This document shows, piece by piece, positions 7,725 to 16,763 of a stretch of 64,000 nt of DNA. A program made the position numbers and the translations under genes. The notes under the pieces were generated by a model that had not been told where the DNA came from, searched no databases, and saw nothing but the letters and a program-made list of their open reading frames with translations. The stretch is taken from positions 139,126 through 203,125 of the forward strand of contig JAXLWB010000015.1 in assembly GCA_046328715.1 (NCBI GenBank), written 5' to 3'. Numbering within the stretch: position 1 is the stretch's first letter; the number at the start of each line of letters is the position of its first letter. This DNA comes from JAXLWB01 sp046328715 (lineage in GTDB: Bacteria > Chloroflexota > Anaerolineae > Caldilineales > Caldilineaceae).

Positions 7725-9329
7725 ATGTCCAACTATGCTGATTTGATCATCACTCATGCCAAAGTTCTGACGATGGATCGGGCTCGACCGCGTGCCGAAG
7801 CAGTCGCTATCCAGGGGGAACGCATTGTTTTTGTCGGCAGCGCAGAAGAGGTGAAAGCCTGGCAACGCCCCTACACCCGAGTCATCGACGCCGAAGAGCG
7901 CACATTGTTGCCGGGGTTGATCGACAGCCATTTTCATCTGCTCTGGGGATCGCTCAAACTCGATAATATCGACTGCGAAGGATTGACCACTTATGACGAA
8001 TTGGTGCAAACGGTCAGCAATTTTGCTGCCGCTAATCCCGACCGTCCAGTGCTGCTCGGCAACGGTACGATCTATCAGATCGGCCCCAACGGTCGCATTC
8101 CCAACCGTCATGATCTGGACGCAATCGTCGCCGATCGACCCTTAGCGATCAAAGCATTTGACTATCACACTGTCTTTGCTAACACCAAAGCATTGGAAAT
8201 GGCAGGTTTGTTGCACGGTGCGGAGTCGCCGTCGGGCAGCGAAGTGGTGATGAGCGCTGACGGGTTGGCAACCGGCGAATTGCGCGAAAGTGGAGCCTTT
8301 GACCCAGTACAAAATCTTGCCCCCAAGCCCGATGCAGCGCAAAAGCGGGCACTATTGCGTAAGGGGTTGGCACAAGCGGCAGCCTACGGCATCACCAGCG
8401 TGCACAACATGAATGGTTCATTGAGCGAGTTGCTCCTCTACGCCGAGGCGGAAGCGGCAGGCGAGATGACGTTGCGCATCAATGTGCCATTACATGTCGT
8501 GCCCGAGATGAAGCTCGCCGATCTCGACGAGGCGATTGCCATGCGCGATGAAACTGTCAGCCACTATGTGCGCAGCAACACGGCCAAGTTCTTTATGGAT
8601 GGCGTGATCGAATCATACACGGCCCTAATGCTCGAGCCTTTTGCCAACAAGCCGGACGATCTGGGCAAAGCCATCTGGGAATACGAGCAATTTGTGGAGA
8701 TGACAAGTGCTTGCGACGCAATGGGGCTACAGATCGTTACCCATGCCATCGGCAACGGTGCCATCCGCCGTACGCTGGATGCCTACGAGCAGGCGCAGCG
8801 AGTCAACGATCGCCGTGATAGTCGCCATCGGATTGAACATATCGAGTTACTCCATCCCGACGATCTGCCTCGTTTTCGTCAGTTAGGGGTAATCGCCTCG
8901 ATGCAGCCGCTTCACGCTGCCATCTCAGGCCCGGGTCAGATGTGGGCGGCCAATGTGGGCGAAGCGCGTTGGCCGTGGGGTTTCCCCTGGCAATCGTTGC
9001 GCGAGAGCGGTGCCCATCTTACCTTTGGCAGCGATTGGCCTGTTGTGACGCAAAATCCATACTTGGGCATCCATGCTGCGCTCAGTCGTCAACCTTGGAC
9101 GCCAGATATTCCAGTCCAAAGGCAAAGTCTCTTTGATACCTTAGCAGGCTACACTCGTGATGGAGCCTATACTGAGTTCCAGGAGGGGGTCAAGGGTCAA
9201 TTGCGTCGGGGCATGTGGGCGGATCTGGTGCTTTTGGATCGGGATATTGAGCAGACGCCTGTGGAACAGATTCAAAACATGGGCGCGCTGCTGACGATCT
9301 GTGGCGGGCGGGTGGTGTATCAAAGGTAG
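7725..9329 (+). CDS. YtcJ-type amidohydrolase (metal-dependent hydrolase)
   Basis: 534 residues from ATG 7725, with AAGGA 7 nt upstream; the in-frame ATG at 7671 lacks a ribosome site. Composite beta-sandwich/TIM-barrel layout: ADLIITHAKVLTMD at the N-terminus, metal motif DSHFHLLWGSL, KFFMDGVIESYTALM, HAIGNGAIRRTLDAY, HRIEHIELLHPDDL, FGSDWPVVTQNP and the closing WADLVLLDRDI. This is the YtcJ/AepA branch that includes N-substituted formamide deformylases; substrates of most members are unknown. Followed by a peptide-type ABC importer and an amidase on the same strand, which suggests uptake and hydrolysis of an amide-containing compound. Confidence 0.92.
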   Translation: MSNYADLIITHAKVLTMDRARPRAEAVAIQGERIVFVGSAEEVKAWQRPYTRVIDAEERTLLPGLIDSHFHLLWGSLKLDNIDCEGLTTYDELVQTVSNFAAANPDRPVLLGNGTIYQIGPNGRIPNRHDLDAIVADRPLAIKAFDYHTVFANTKALEMAGLLHGAESPSGSEVVMSADGLATGELRESGAFDPVQNLAPKPDAAQKRALLRKGLAQAAAYGITSVHNMNGSLSELLLYAEAEAAGEMTLRINVPLHVVPEMKLADLDEAIAMRDETVSHYVRSNTAKFFMDGVIESYTALMLEPFANKPDDLGKAIWEYEQFVEMTSACDAMGLQIVTHAIGNGAIRRTLDAYEQAQRVNDRRDSRHRIEHIELLHPDDLPRFRQLGVIASMQPLHAAISGPGQMWAANVGEARWPWGFPWQSLRESGAHLTFGSDWPVVTQNPYLGIHAALSRQPWTPDIPVQRQSLFDTLAGYTRDGAYTEFQEGVKGQLRRGMWADLVLLDRDIEQTPVEQIQNMGALLTICGGRVVYQR

Positions 9330-9470
9330 AGCAGCGGGCGGCAAGGGCGGTTCAGAACCCTGAGCGTCAGCAAAGGGCAACCTGGCACACTCTCTTGCAC
9401 CGCCTGATAATCATGCAATTATTTCCTATCGTCATATTTCTTGTTTTGTGAAGGGCTAAAGGAGTTTGAC

Positions 9471-11216
9471 ATGCATAAGAAAATTTCCTGGCTATTATTG
9501 TTTACATTAATGGTCACCTTGATCCTAAGTGCTTGCGGTGGAGGAAGCTCCGCACCCGCAGCAGATTCAGGTGCAGCCGCTGGAGGGGCAGAAGCTGCAC
9601 CAGCGGCTGCAGAAGCCCCTGCCTCGGGACAAGAAGCGGCTCCCGGCAGCAAATCCGAACAGAGTTCCGACACACCGGGGGCAGAACTCAATCGCGACCC
9701 AAAGACACTAGTGGTGCTCTACGACTCGACCGCCGATATCCTCGACCCGGGGCAGACCTTGAATGTTGCCAACAACGTGGTACAGCGTGGCCTTTATGAA
9801 GGGTTAGTCCGTTTGAAGGGCGAGAGTGTGAGCGAGATTGAGGGCGTGCTAGCCGAAAGTTGGACGACCAATGACGACCAGAGCCAATGGACTTTCAAGA
9901 TTCGTTCTGGTGTCAAATTCCATGATGGCACTGTCTGTGACGCCCAGGCCATCTACGATTCGATGGCACGCACGCTGGTTAATCATTTGCCTGCATCCTT
10001 CATTTTGGGGCGCTTTATCGGCTACGAACCGGAAAAGACAATGAAAGTAGTGGACGCCAACACGCTCCAATTCACCTTTGAAACGCCTCAGCCACTCTTT
10101 GGGTTGGGTCTGGCCGCCGCCTATGGCACAGGCGTTATCAGCCCCAAAGCCCTCAAAGAGAACGAAAAAGAGGGCGACGCTGGCAAAGAATGGCTCACCA
10201 CCCATGCTGTAGGCACAGGTCCCTATATGTTGGAGAAGTTTGCGCCGAACGATGAAGTCGTGCTGGTACGTAATCCTGACTATTGGCGTGGCTGGGATCA
10301 ACCTGGGCAGTTCGAGAAGATCATCGTCAAGCCGATTCCCGAAGCCTCCACCCGCCGCCAGATCATGGAGAAGGGGGAAGCCGATATCACTACGCCCTTC
10401 CCCAGCCCCGAAGATCACAAAGCGATGGTTGATTCGGGTCTCTTCAATGTCGGCGATGCCAGTCAAATTCGTATTGACTATGCGCTCTACAATCCCAACG
10501 GGCTGCTCAAGGATCCACGTACGCGTCAAGCACTCTCCTACGCCTTTGACTACGATGGCTATATCAATGGCGTGCGTGCTGGCATTGGACGGCAGGCCGA
10601 AGGGCCTTTCCCGCGCAGCTTGATCTATCATGACTCAAAGGTCTTTGTCTATCCAACCGATTTGGACAAAGCCAAACAACTCTTCGACGAGGCTGGCTGG
10701 AATTACGATGATGAATTGACCTTTACGTATTATCCAGGCTTTGGTGGCGAGGATGTCGGTCCCATTCTCCAAGCTCAGCTTGAGCAGATTGGTGTCAAAC
10801 TCAAAATCGAAGAGCGTGACATTGCCAGCTTCAACGGTCTCTTCTACGGCGACCAACCGCCAGCGGAACGCCCGGACATGATGTGGTATGCCTGGTGGCC
10901 CAACCTCAACGACGCCTACGATGAATCCTGGATTCTCTATCACAGCGCCGCCGCTGGTTCCGCCGGGGCGAATGCCGGTTTCTACAACAACAAACGCGTG
11001 GATGAGTTGATCGACGCCGCCTATACGGAAACCGATCCGACTCAGTTGCAAACCATGTGGAGCGAAGTGCAGAAAATTCTCACCGTCGATGATCCAGCAG
11101 GTCTCTGGGTAGAAGATCCGCTCGAACGCACCGTCATCCGTAAGGACATCGAAGGCCATGTCTACAACGCCATCTACGCCATGACCTTTGATTATTGGGC
11201 ACTTACGCGAAAGTAA
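9471..11216 (+). CDS. ABC importer substrate-binding lipoprotein (SBP family 5)
   Basis: 581 residues from ATG 9471 with AAGGAG 6 nt upstream. Signal peptide with lipobox LILSAC (Cys 22), then a Gly/Ala/Pro/Glu-rich linker of about 50 residues, then the family 5 fold: ESWTTNDDQSQWTFKIRSG, VKFHDGTVCDAQAIYDSM, GTGPYMLEKFAPNDEVVLVRN and PDYWRG are typical of oligopeptide/nickel-type binding proteins. It would be anchored outside the membrane and deliver ligand to the two permeases that follow. The ligand is probably a peptide-like or amide compound given the flanking amidohydrolase and amidase. Confidence 0.95.
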   Translation: MHKKISWLLLFTLMVTLILSACGGGSSAPAADSGAAAGGAEAAPAAAEAPASGQEAAPGSKSEQSSDTPGAELNRDPKTLVVLYDSTADILDPGQTLNVANNVVQRGLYEGLVRLKGESVSEIEGVLAESWTTNDDQSQWTFKIRSGVKFHDGTVCDAQAIYDSMARTLVNHLPASFILGRFIGYEPEKTMKVVDANTLQFTFETPQPLFGLGLAAAYGTGVISPKALKENEKEGDAGKEWLTTHAVGTGPYMLEKFAPNDEVVLVRNPDYWRGWDQPGQFEKIIVKPIPEASTRRQIMEKGEADITTPFPSPEDHKAMVDSGLFNVGDASQIRIDYALYNPNGLLKDPRTRQALSYAFDYDGYINGVRAGIGRQAEGPFPRSLIYHDSKVFVYPTDLDKAKQLFDEAGWNYDDELTFTYYPGFGGEDVGPILQAQLEQIGVKLKIEERDIASFNGLFYGDQPPAERPDMMWYAWWPNLNDAYDESWILYHSAAAGSAGANAGFYNNKRVDELIDAAYTETDPTQLQTMWSEVQKILTVDDPAGLWVEDPLERTVIRKDIEGHVYNAIYAMTFDYWALTRK

Positions 11217-11257
11217 CAGACAAGATGACAGGATGATGCTGCTGGCGAAATAGCTGA

Positions 11258-11365
11258 CCGATTGAAATCGGCTGCTGACACCGAGAAGTCGCTGAGGCGA
11301 CTGAGGAAATGTATCCAGTGCCCTCAGGCACTTCTCGCTGTCAGCAGGGGAATTGATTCCCTTTT
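11258..11365. repeat. Long imperfect hairpin after the binding-protein gene
   Basis: Arms 11272-11298 (CTGCTGACACCGAGAAGTCG...) and 11320-11347 (...CACTTCTCGCTGTCAGCAG) pair over about 27 bp with few mismatches, and the flanks GATTGAAATC / GGAATTGATTCC extend the dyad. It ends in CCCTTTTTT, so it may attenuate transcription between the binding-protein and permease genes, raising lipoprotein level relative to permeases. Confidence 0.65.
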
Positions 11366-11385
11366 TTAAAATCGCTAGCAGTATC

Positions 11386-11431
11386 ACAAGATGACAGGAT
11401 AAATAGGCCTCCTGTCATGCTGTCATCTTGT
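11386..11431. repeat. Word-type hairpin (ACAAGATGACAG / CTGTCATCTTGT)
   Basis: A perfect 12-bp stem, ACAAGATGACAG at 11386-11397 and its complement at 11420-11431. The same words (CAAGATGACAGGATGAT) recur at 11221. It sits directly before the permease start and leaves little room for a ribosome site. Confidence 0.6.
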
Positions 11432-11454
11432 CATCCCTTCATCCTGTCAATATC

Positions 11455-12462
11455 ATGCTGCGCTTTCTAACCCGTCGTCTCCTTCTTCTCCTCTTCGTAC
11501 TCTGGGGGATCTCCTTGATCACCTTTGCGTTGGCGCGCGTGGTACCCACTGATCCAGCACGTTTGATCGCTGGGCCGCGGGCTAGCCCCGAGTCGTTGGA
11601 GGTGGTGCGTAAAGATTATGGCTTGGACCGCCCCGTGGTGGAACAATATTTTCGCTATGTTCGTGGCTTGTTGCGCGGCGATCTGGGTCGTTCCTTTAGT
11701 TCGCGGCGATTGGTGACCGAGGATCTGCGCGACTTTTTTCCAGCTACAGTCGAATTGACCCTGGCTTCGTTATTGATTGCACTACTGATCGGCATTCCAA
11801 TGGGCGTCGTTGCTGCGATGCGGCGCAATTCCTGGCTGGATTATGGTGGACGCATCTTTGCCACGGTTGGGCTGGCGCTGCCACCCTTCTGGATCGGCCT
11901 GATGGCGCAACTCGTCTTTTACAGTGGCTTGACGCTGCTGCCTGTGGGCGAACGGTTAGGTCAGGATGTGCCAACACCAGCCTTCGTCACCGGCCTTTAT
12001 ACGGTTGATAGTCTGTTGCATGGCCAATGGAGCACCTTCGTCGATGCACTGCGCCATTTGCTGCTGCCAGCCGTCGTGCTGAGCTTTAGCACGACCGCGG
12101 TCTTTGTACGTCTGGTTCGCTCGACCTTGCTCGAAGTATTGGCGCAGGATTATGTACGAACGGCTCGCGCTAAGGGCTTAGCCGCCGGCGTAGTGACAGT
12201 GCGCCATGCGCTGCGCAATGCACTTCTACCGGTATTAACCATCGGTGGCCTGCAGTTAGGCTTGTTACTCAGCGGCACACTACTGGTTGAATCGATCTTT
12301 AGCTGGCCCGGGCTGGGACGTTATTCCGCCCAGTCGATTGTCAGTGCCGACTATAACGGCATTATGGGTGTCACGCTCATGATTGCCGCCATCTATCTTG
12401 GCATCAACACCGTCGTCGATCTGCTCTACGCCTGGCTCGACCCGAGGATTCATTATACTTAA
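11455..12462 (+). CDS. ABC importer permease, DppB/OppB type
   Basis: 335 residues starting MLRFLTRRLLLLLFVLWGIS. Six hydrophobic segments, an N-terminal DppB-type domain (LITFALARVVPTDPARL) and the cytoplasmic coupling loop VRTARAKGLAAGVVTVRHAL with RNALLPVLTIGGLQLG. It forms the import channel with the DppC-like protein. No strong ribosome site precedes the ATG. No ATPase gene (DppD/DppF type) is present in the operon. Confidence 0.94.
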   Translation: MLRFLTRRLLLLLFVLWGISLITFALARVVPTDPARLIAGPRASPESLEVVRKDYGLDRPVVEQYFRYVRGLLRGDLGRSFSSRRLVTEDLRDFFPATVELTLASLLIALLIGIPMGVVAAMRRNSWLDYGGRIFATVGLALPPFWIGLMAQLVFYSGLTLLPVGERLGQDVPTPAFVTGLYTVDSLLHGQWSTFVDALRHLLLPAVVLSFSTTAVFVRLVRSTLLEVLAQDYVRTARAKGLAAGVVTVRHALRNALLPVLTIGGLQLGLLLSGTLLVESIFSWPGLGRYSAQSIVSADYNGIMGVTLMIAAIYLGINTVVDLLYAWLDPRIHYT

Positions 12463-12472
12463 GAGTGGTACA

Positions 12473-12526
12473 GTTGCAGAGTAGCAAAGTCAATACAAAC
12501 TCTGTCACTTTGCCACTCTGCAACTT
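12473..12526. repeat. Word-type hairpin between permease genes
   Basis: GTTGCAGAGTAGCAAAGT pairs with ACTTTGCCACTCTGCAAC with a single mismatch, filling the gap between the two permease genes. Related words (GCAGAGTAGCAAAGG) occur at 30608. Looks like a mobile or expanding spacer sequence and lacks a terminator T-tract. Confidence 0.6.
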
Positions 12527-12535
12527 TTGAAACCC

Positions 12536-13381
12536 ATGTTCAAACTTCTCTCGCTTCGTCGCTTTCTGAATCAGAGTGTGCTGAATGGTGTTGGAGCCAT
12601 TCTGGTCGTGCTGGTGCTCTTTCTCGGCATCTTTGGCGAAGCGTTAGCCCCTTATTCGACAACCAAGACCAGCCCCAAGGATCGCTTTCAAGCACCCTCC
12701 GCCCAGCATTGGATGGGGACAGACAACTTTGGCCGTGATGTCTTTAGCAGAGTAGTAGCCGGAGCACGCGTCTCGCTCCAAGTTGCGCTGGTTGTGCTCA
12801 GCATCTCTGTCGTGATTGGTCTGATCGTGGGTATGGTTGCTGGTGTGGCAGGCGGGCTAACCGACGAAATATTGATGCGCGTGACCGATCTCTTCTTGGC
12901 CTTTCCGGCGCTGGTCTTTGCCGCGGTGATTGCAACCACCCTTGGTCGCAACCTTACTAATACGATGATTGCGCTTTCGACGGTCTATTGGCCCTGGTAT
13001 GCGCGCTTGATCCGCTCACAGGTTTTAACCATTGCGCAGCAGGAATACATCACTGCCACTGAGGCGATCGGTGTGCCGCGTTGGCGCATGTTATGGAGAC
13101 ATGTGCTGCCTAATGTGGTGCCATTGGTGCTGGTCCAGATCAGCCTGGATATTGGCTATGCGATACTCTCCACATCGTCGCTCAGCTTTCTCGGCTTGGG
13201 AGCACAACCACCTTCACCCGAGTGGGGAGCCATGCTCACTGCCGCTCGTCAATTTGTGCGCGAAGCTTGGTGGTATATGACTTTCCCCGGACTGGCGCTC
13301 TCGCTCACCGTGCTTGGCTTTAATCTATTAGGTGATGGTCTGCGTGACTTCCTTGATCCACGAATGCGGGGCAGAATTTAG
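12536..13381 (+). CDS. ABC importer permease, DppC/OppC type
   Basis: 281 residues from ATG 12536 (a TTG three codons earlier is possible). N-terminal OppC segment with a transmembrane helix, then HWMGTDNFGRDVFSRVVAGAR, the standard DppC signature, and the coupling loop EYITATEAIGVPRWRMLWRHVLPN. Five to six membrane segments. Pairs with the preceding DppB-like protein. Confidence 0.95.
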   Translation: MFKLLSLRRFLNQSVLNGVGAILVVLVLFLGIFGEALAPYSTTKTSPKDRFQAPSAQHWMGTDNFGRDVFSRVVAGARVSLQVALVVLSISVVIGLIVGMVAGVAGGLTDEILMRVTDLFLAFPALVFAAVIATTLGRNLTNTMIALSTVYWPWYARLIRSQVLTIAQQEYITATEAIGVPRWRMLWRHVLPNVVPLVLVQISLDIGYAILSTSSLSFLGLGAQPPSPEWGAMLTAARQFVREAWWYMTFPGLALSLTVLGFNLLGDGLRDFLDPRMRGRI

Positions 13382-13415
13382 GCGACAGGAGTTTTGACAA
13401 AACTGGGAGTTAACC

Positions 13416-14861
13416 GTGAAGCTAGCCGAGTATGCCAACTATGATGGTCTGGGATTAGCAAAGTTAGTAGCCAGCCACCAGATGACAGCAAAGGAACTGG
13501 CCGAATTGATGTTGCTAGCGGTTGAATACGTCAACCCGCAGATCAACAGCGTGATCGAGGTCTATCGCCAGCGCGTCATCCAGATGCGTCAAGACGAGTT
13601 ACCAAGCGGAAGCTTTGCAGGCGTACCCTTTCTGCTCAAGGATGCGGGTGCCGCCGAGGAGGGACAGATACAGGAGATCGGCTCCCGTTTGTTGCGCGGC
13701 AGACGCCATGCAGGTGAAACATTTCTGGCCAGTCGCTTCAAGGCAGCCGGTCTTTCGATTTTAGGGCGCAGCACCGTGCCTGAATTTACACTTTCCTCTT
13801 CAACAGAATCACTGTTGACTGGCGCTACCCACAATCCCTGGCGCTTGGGTTTGATGGCGGGGGGTTCGAGTGGAGGCGCAGCGGCCAGTGTGGCGGCAGG
13901 AATCGTGCCCGTCGCCCACGCCAGTGACGGAGCAGGATCGATCCGCATTCCGGCCAGTTGTTGTGGATTGGTTGGACTCAAACCCTCACGCGGGCGGGTT
14001 TCATTGGGCCCAACTATTGGCGAATCGCTGCAAGGGATGGGCGTAGAGTTTGCGCTGACACGCACGGTACGCGATTGTGCAGCGATGTTAGACGCAGTTG
14101 CTGGCGCGCAGATTGGCGATCCTTTCGTCATCTCTCAGCCGCAGCGCAGCTATCAGGAGGAGCTTGGTATACCCACAGGCAATTTGCGCATCGCCTGGAC
14201 GGATCACTGTTGGTTGCCCGGCCGCCCCGTCCATCCCGAAGTGGTGGAGGCCGTTCATCATGTGGTTCGTACATTGGAAGCGATGGGGCATCATCTGGTC
14301 GAAGCGCAGCCGAACTTCGATTACGAAGAGTATCTGCGGGCGATCTGTGTCGGCTGGGTCTATGGCTTTAATCAGTGGCTGGATCAGATGGCGGTGGAAT
14401 TGGGGCGAGCGGTTGGCCCAGATACGTTGGAGGCAGTTACTTTGCACTGTTATGAACAAGCGCAGCGGCTGACCGTGGATGATCTAGTCTGGGCAGAAAG
14501 TGTGTACAATCAGTTGCGCCGTGCAGTGGGCGAGTTCTTTGCAGGCTACGATCTGCTCTTGACGCCCACGCTCACCGAGCCACCCGAGCCGCTGGGCAAG
14601 TACAGCCTCAACGCCAGCGACGTGGACTTTCTCGGTTTCTTCCGCCGCTGCGATGAATCGGCCAGCCACATGCCGCTCTTCAACCTGACCGGCCAACCAG
14701 CAATTTCACTGCCACTAGCGCAAAGCCAGGATCGGCTTCCGATTGGTATCCAATTCGTCGCTCATTTTGGGCGAGAGGATCAATTGCTTCGTCTTGCCAG
14801 TGTGCTGGAAGAGGCACTGCCGTGGCGAGATCGGCGAGCACTGATTCATGTAAGTAGATAG
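13416..14861 (+). CDS. Amidase-signature family hydrolase
   Basis: 481 residues from a GTG start; GGGAG is 6 nt upstream and no ATG fits better. Catalytic Ser-cisSer-Lys triad is visible: Lys in GVPFLLKDAG, Ser pair in MAGGSSGGAAASVAAG and GAGSIRIPASCCGLVGLKP. Closest in layout to amidases that hydrolyse small aliphatic or aryl amides; not a GatA, as no GatB/GatC genes are adjacent. Lies 34 nt after the permease, so it is likely cotranscribed and acts on the imported compound, giving ammonia and a carboxylate. Confidence 0.94.
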   Translation: MKLAEYANYDGLGLAKLVASHQMTAKELAELMLLAVEYVNPQINSVIEVYRQRVIQMRQDELPSGSFAGVPFLLKDAGAAEEGQIQEIGSRLLRGRRHAGETFLASRFKAAGLSILGRSTVPEFTLSSSTESLLTGATHNPWRLGLMAGGSSGGAAASVAAGIVPVAHASDGAGSIRIPASCCGLVGLKPSRGRVSLGPTIGESLQGMGVEFALTRTVRDCAAMLDAVAGAQIGDPFVISQPQRSYQEELGIPTGNLRIAWTDHCWLPGRPVHPEVVEAVHHVVRTLEAMGHHLVEAQPNFDYEEYLRAICVGWVYGFNQWLDQMAVELGRAVGPDTLEAVTLHCYEQAQRLTVDDLVWAESVYNQLRRAVGEFFAGYDLLLTPTLTEPPEPLGKYSLNASDVDFLGFFRRCDESASHMPLFNLTGQPAISLPLAQSQDRLPIGIQFVAHFGREDQLLRLASVLEEALPWRDRRALIHVSR

Positions 14862-15021
14862 TCCAAACAACAACGGATTTGGACAGGAACAGATTGTCGG
14901 TATAGTCGACTGAATCTGTTGTTTTCTCAATCTGCTATTTTGTCAGACCCGCTTACTGACATGCGGGGTTCTGTTGCACTCAGCGCAGACAACAACTACA
15001 GATTTGTAGAGGAGTAGAATC

Positions 15022-15912
15022 GTGAACTTTAAAGTTGGTTTTATCGGCGTCGGTCGTATGGGTGGACCGATGGCACACAATATACATAAAGCAGGGTTCG
15101 AAGTGGCAGCGTATGATGTTGTGCCTGCTGCGCTAAAGTCACTTGCTGGCGAAGGAATCCAAACCTCTAGTTCGAGGGCAGAGATTGCAGCCTTTGCCGA
15201 TGTCATCATTCTCATGTTACCCAGCGACGATGCGCTGCAAGAGACAATGGAAGGTGCAGATGGGTTACTCGGCGTCTTACGTCCCGGGCAGATCGTGATC
15301 GACATGAGCACCAGCAAGTTGGCTACAAGCCGTCACTACGCGCAAAAGATAGCCGAACAAAGAGCGCACATGCTGGATGCACCGGTTAGCGGTGGCACGG
15401 GCGGCGCACAAAACGGCACGCTCAGCATCATGGTTGGTGGCGATCCGGCGATCTTTGACCAATGTCGTCCTGTGTTGCAGGCGATGGGCAAAACAGTGAC
15501 GCGCATTGGCGATCATGGAATGGGATTGGTAGCCAAGTTGGTTAATCAGATGTTGATGGAGGCAACCTTCTGTGCCGTAGCAGAATCCTTTGCTTTTGCG
15601 GTCAAGGCAGGGGCCGATGTCGCAACGGTCTATGAAGCGGTGCGCAATGGCTTGGCAGGCTCCAAGGTGCTCGATCAGACCATCGAAACGCTGCTCTCCG
15701 GCAACTTCGGCACCGGTCGCGAGTTGACACTGCATTACAAGGATGGCGGCTACGCATTGGATGCGGTTACATCGGTCGATGCCTGGGCACCGATCACTGA
15801 ACTCTCGCACAAGCTCTTTACCGATGCGCTGGCAGCGGGCCAAGGTGAAAAAAGTGCGCCTGCATTGGTCAAACTCTTTGAAGAGCAACTCGGAGTGAAG
15901 GTTGGTGTATAA
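15022..15912 (+). CDS. NAD(P)-dependent dehydrogenase, 3-hydroxyisobutyrate/GarR family
   Basis: 296 residues from GTG 15022, GAGGAG 7 nt upstream. Rossmann motif GFIGVGRMGGPMAHN, substrate motif DAPVSGGTGGAQNGTLSIMV, and the catalytic-Lys helix GLVAKLVNQMLMEA. This beta-hydroxyacid family includes tartronate-semialdehyde reductase and the L-threonate/D-erythronate dehydrogenases. With a DUF1537 kinase at 5918 and a hydroxypyruvate isomerase at the right edge, an acid-sugar substrate is plausible, though the genes are not contiguous. Confidence 0.94.
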   Translation: MNFKVGFIGVGRMGGPMAHNIHKAGFEVAAYDVVPAALKSLAGEGIQTSSSRAEIAAFADVIILMLPSDDALQETMEGADGLLGVLRPGQIVIDMSTSKLATSRHYAQKIAEQRAHMLDAPVSGGTGGAQNGTLSIMVGGDPAIFDQCRPVLQAMGKTVTRIGDHGMGLVAKLVNQMLMEATFCAVAESFAFAVKAGADVATVYEAVRNGLAGSKVLDQTIETLLSGNFGTGRELTLHYKDGGYALDAVTSVDAWAPITELSHKLFTDALAAGQGEKSAPALVKLFEEQLGVKVGV

Positions 15913-15957
15913 TAGGGTACAGTGGGATGAGCCGACAGGTATGAATGGAGAGTTACG

Positions 15958-16740
15958 ATGCAATCACCCTTTCCTGGGATGGACCCTTTTATTGAAGCAC
16001 CAAGAATCTGGAGTGATTTTCACGGAGATCTTGCAGGAGAAATCCGTGCCGAACTAAATCGCAAGATTCGCCCTAACTATTTTGCCGCGCTAACTCCTTA
16101 CGTCACCTACGACACCATTGAAGTGACAAGGCAGAAGGTACAGGGAAGCTACCCCGATGTTGCAATTTGGAAGCGCCCCGCACAACAACGTGGTGGAGTA
16201 GCTGTCGCAGAGGGCGTGCCAACCCCAGCAGTTGAAAGTTCCGTGCTGCTCGAAATGCCTTTGGAGCTTTTCAGTGTTGAAATTCGCACCGTTGGCGATG
16301 AATTTCTGATCACATCGATTAAGATTCTCTCGCCTGTCAATAAGCGCCGAGGGCATGATGCCCATCTCGATTATTTGCGCAAACGACGTGATCTGCTCCG
16401 CTCTTCGGCCCATTTGGTTGAGATCGACTTCCTGCGCGGAGGGTTACGTCCACCACTACAGGAGCCAGTGCCGCTTGCCCCCTACTATGTTATGTTGAGT
16501 CGAGCAACGAGTCGCCCTGGCGTAGAGGTGTGGCCGATTGCGCTGGACGAAAAGCTGCCCCTTATTCCAGTTCCTTTGCTCGAACCCGATCCGGATGTAG
16601 TGTTGGACTTGGGCGCAGTTGTCGCTTCGGTGTACGAGCGTGGTGGCTACGATGCACGCATCAACTATCGGGAAGAGGTGCCACCACCCAGTTTGAGTGA
16701 GGATGAAGCGGCTTGGGTGAAACAATTGCTAGGTAGGTAG
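15958..16740 (+). CDS. DUF4058 family protein
   Basis: 260 residues. Begins MQSPFPGMDPFIEAPRIWSDFH, the hallmark N-terminus of DUF4058, and continues with VEIRTVGDEFLITSIKILSP and LVEIDFLRGG. The family is common in cyanobacteria and Chloroflexota and uncharacterised; the fold is probably related to PD-(D/E)XK-like or Uma2-type proteins, which I cannot verify here. GGAGAGTTACG precedes the ATG. Confidence 0.93.
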   Translation: MQSPFPGMDPFIEAPRIWSDFHGDLAGEIRAELNRKIRPNYFAALTPYVTYDTIEVTRQKVQGSYPDVAIWKRPAQQRGGVAVAEGVPTPAVESSVLLEMPLELFSVEIRTVGDEFLITSIKILSPVNKRRGHDAHLDYLRKRRDLLRSSAHLVEIDFLRGGLRPPLQEPVPLAPYYVMLSRATSRPGVEVWPIALDEKLPLIPVPLLEPDPDVVLDLGAVVASVYERGGYDARINYREEVPPPSLSEDEAAWVKQLLGR

Positions 16741-16763
16741 CACAAGAAACTATCTTGTGCTAC
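16737..16763. terminator. Bidirectional hairpin between convergent genes
   Basis: Perfect 11-bp stem GTAGCACAAGA / TCTTGTGCTAC with a 5-nt loop, covering the stop codons of both convergent genes. A strong dyad without a long T-tract; likely stops or protects both transcripts. Confidence 0.6.

Noticed and set aside
9849..10631. Minus-strand frame of 260 codons opposite the binding protein
   Set aside because: Shadow of a gene with clear lipobox and family 5 motifs.
13416..14861. Amidase as GatA of the Glu-tRNA(Gln) amidotransferase
   Set aside because: No GatB or GatC nearby, and the context is a transport and catabolic operon.
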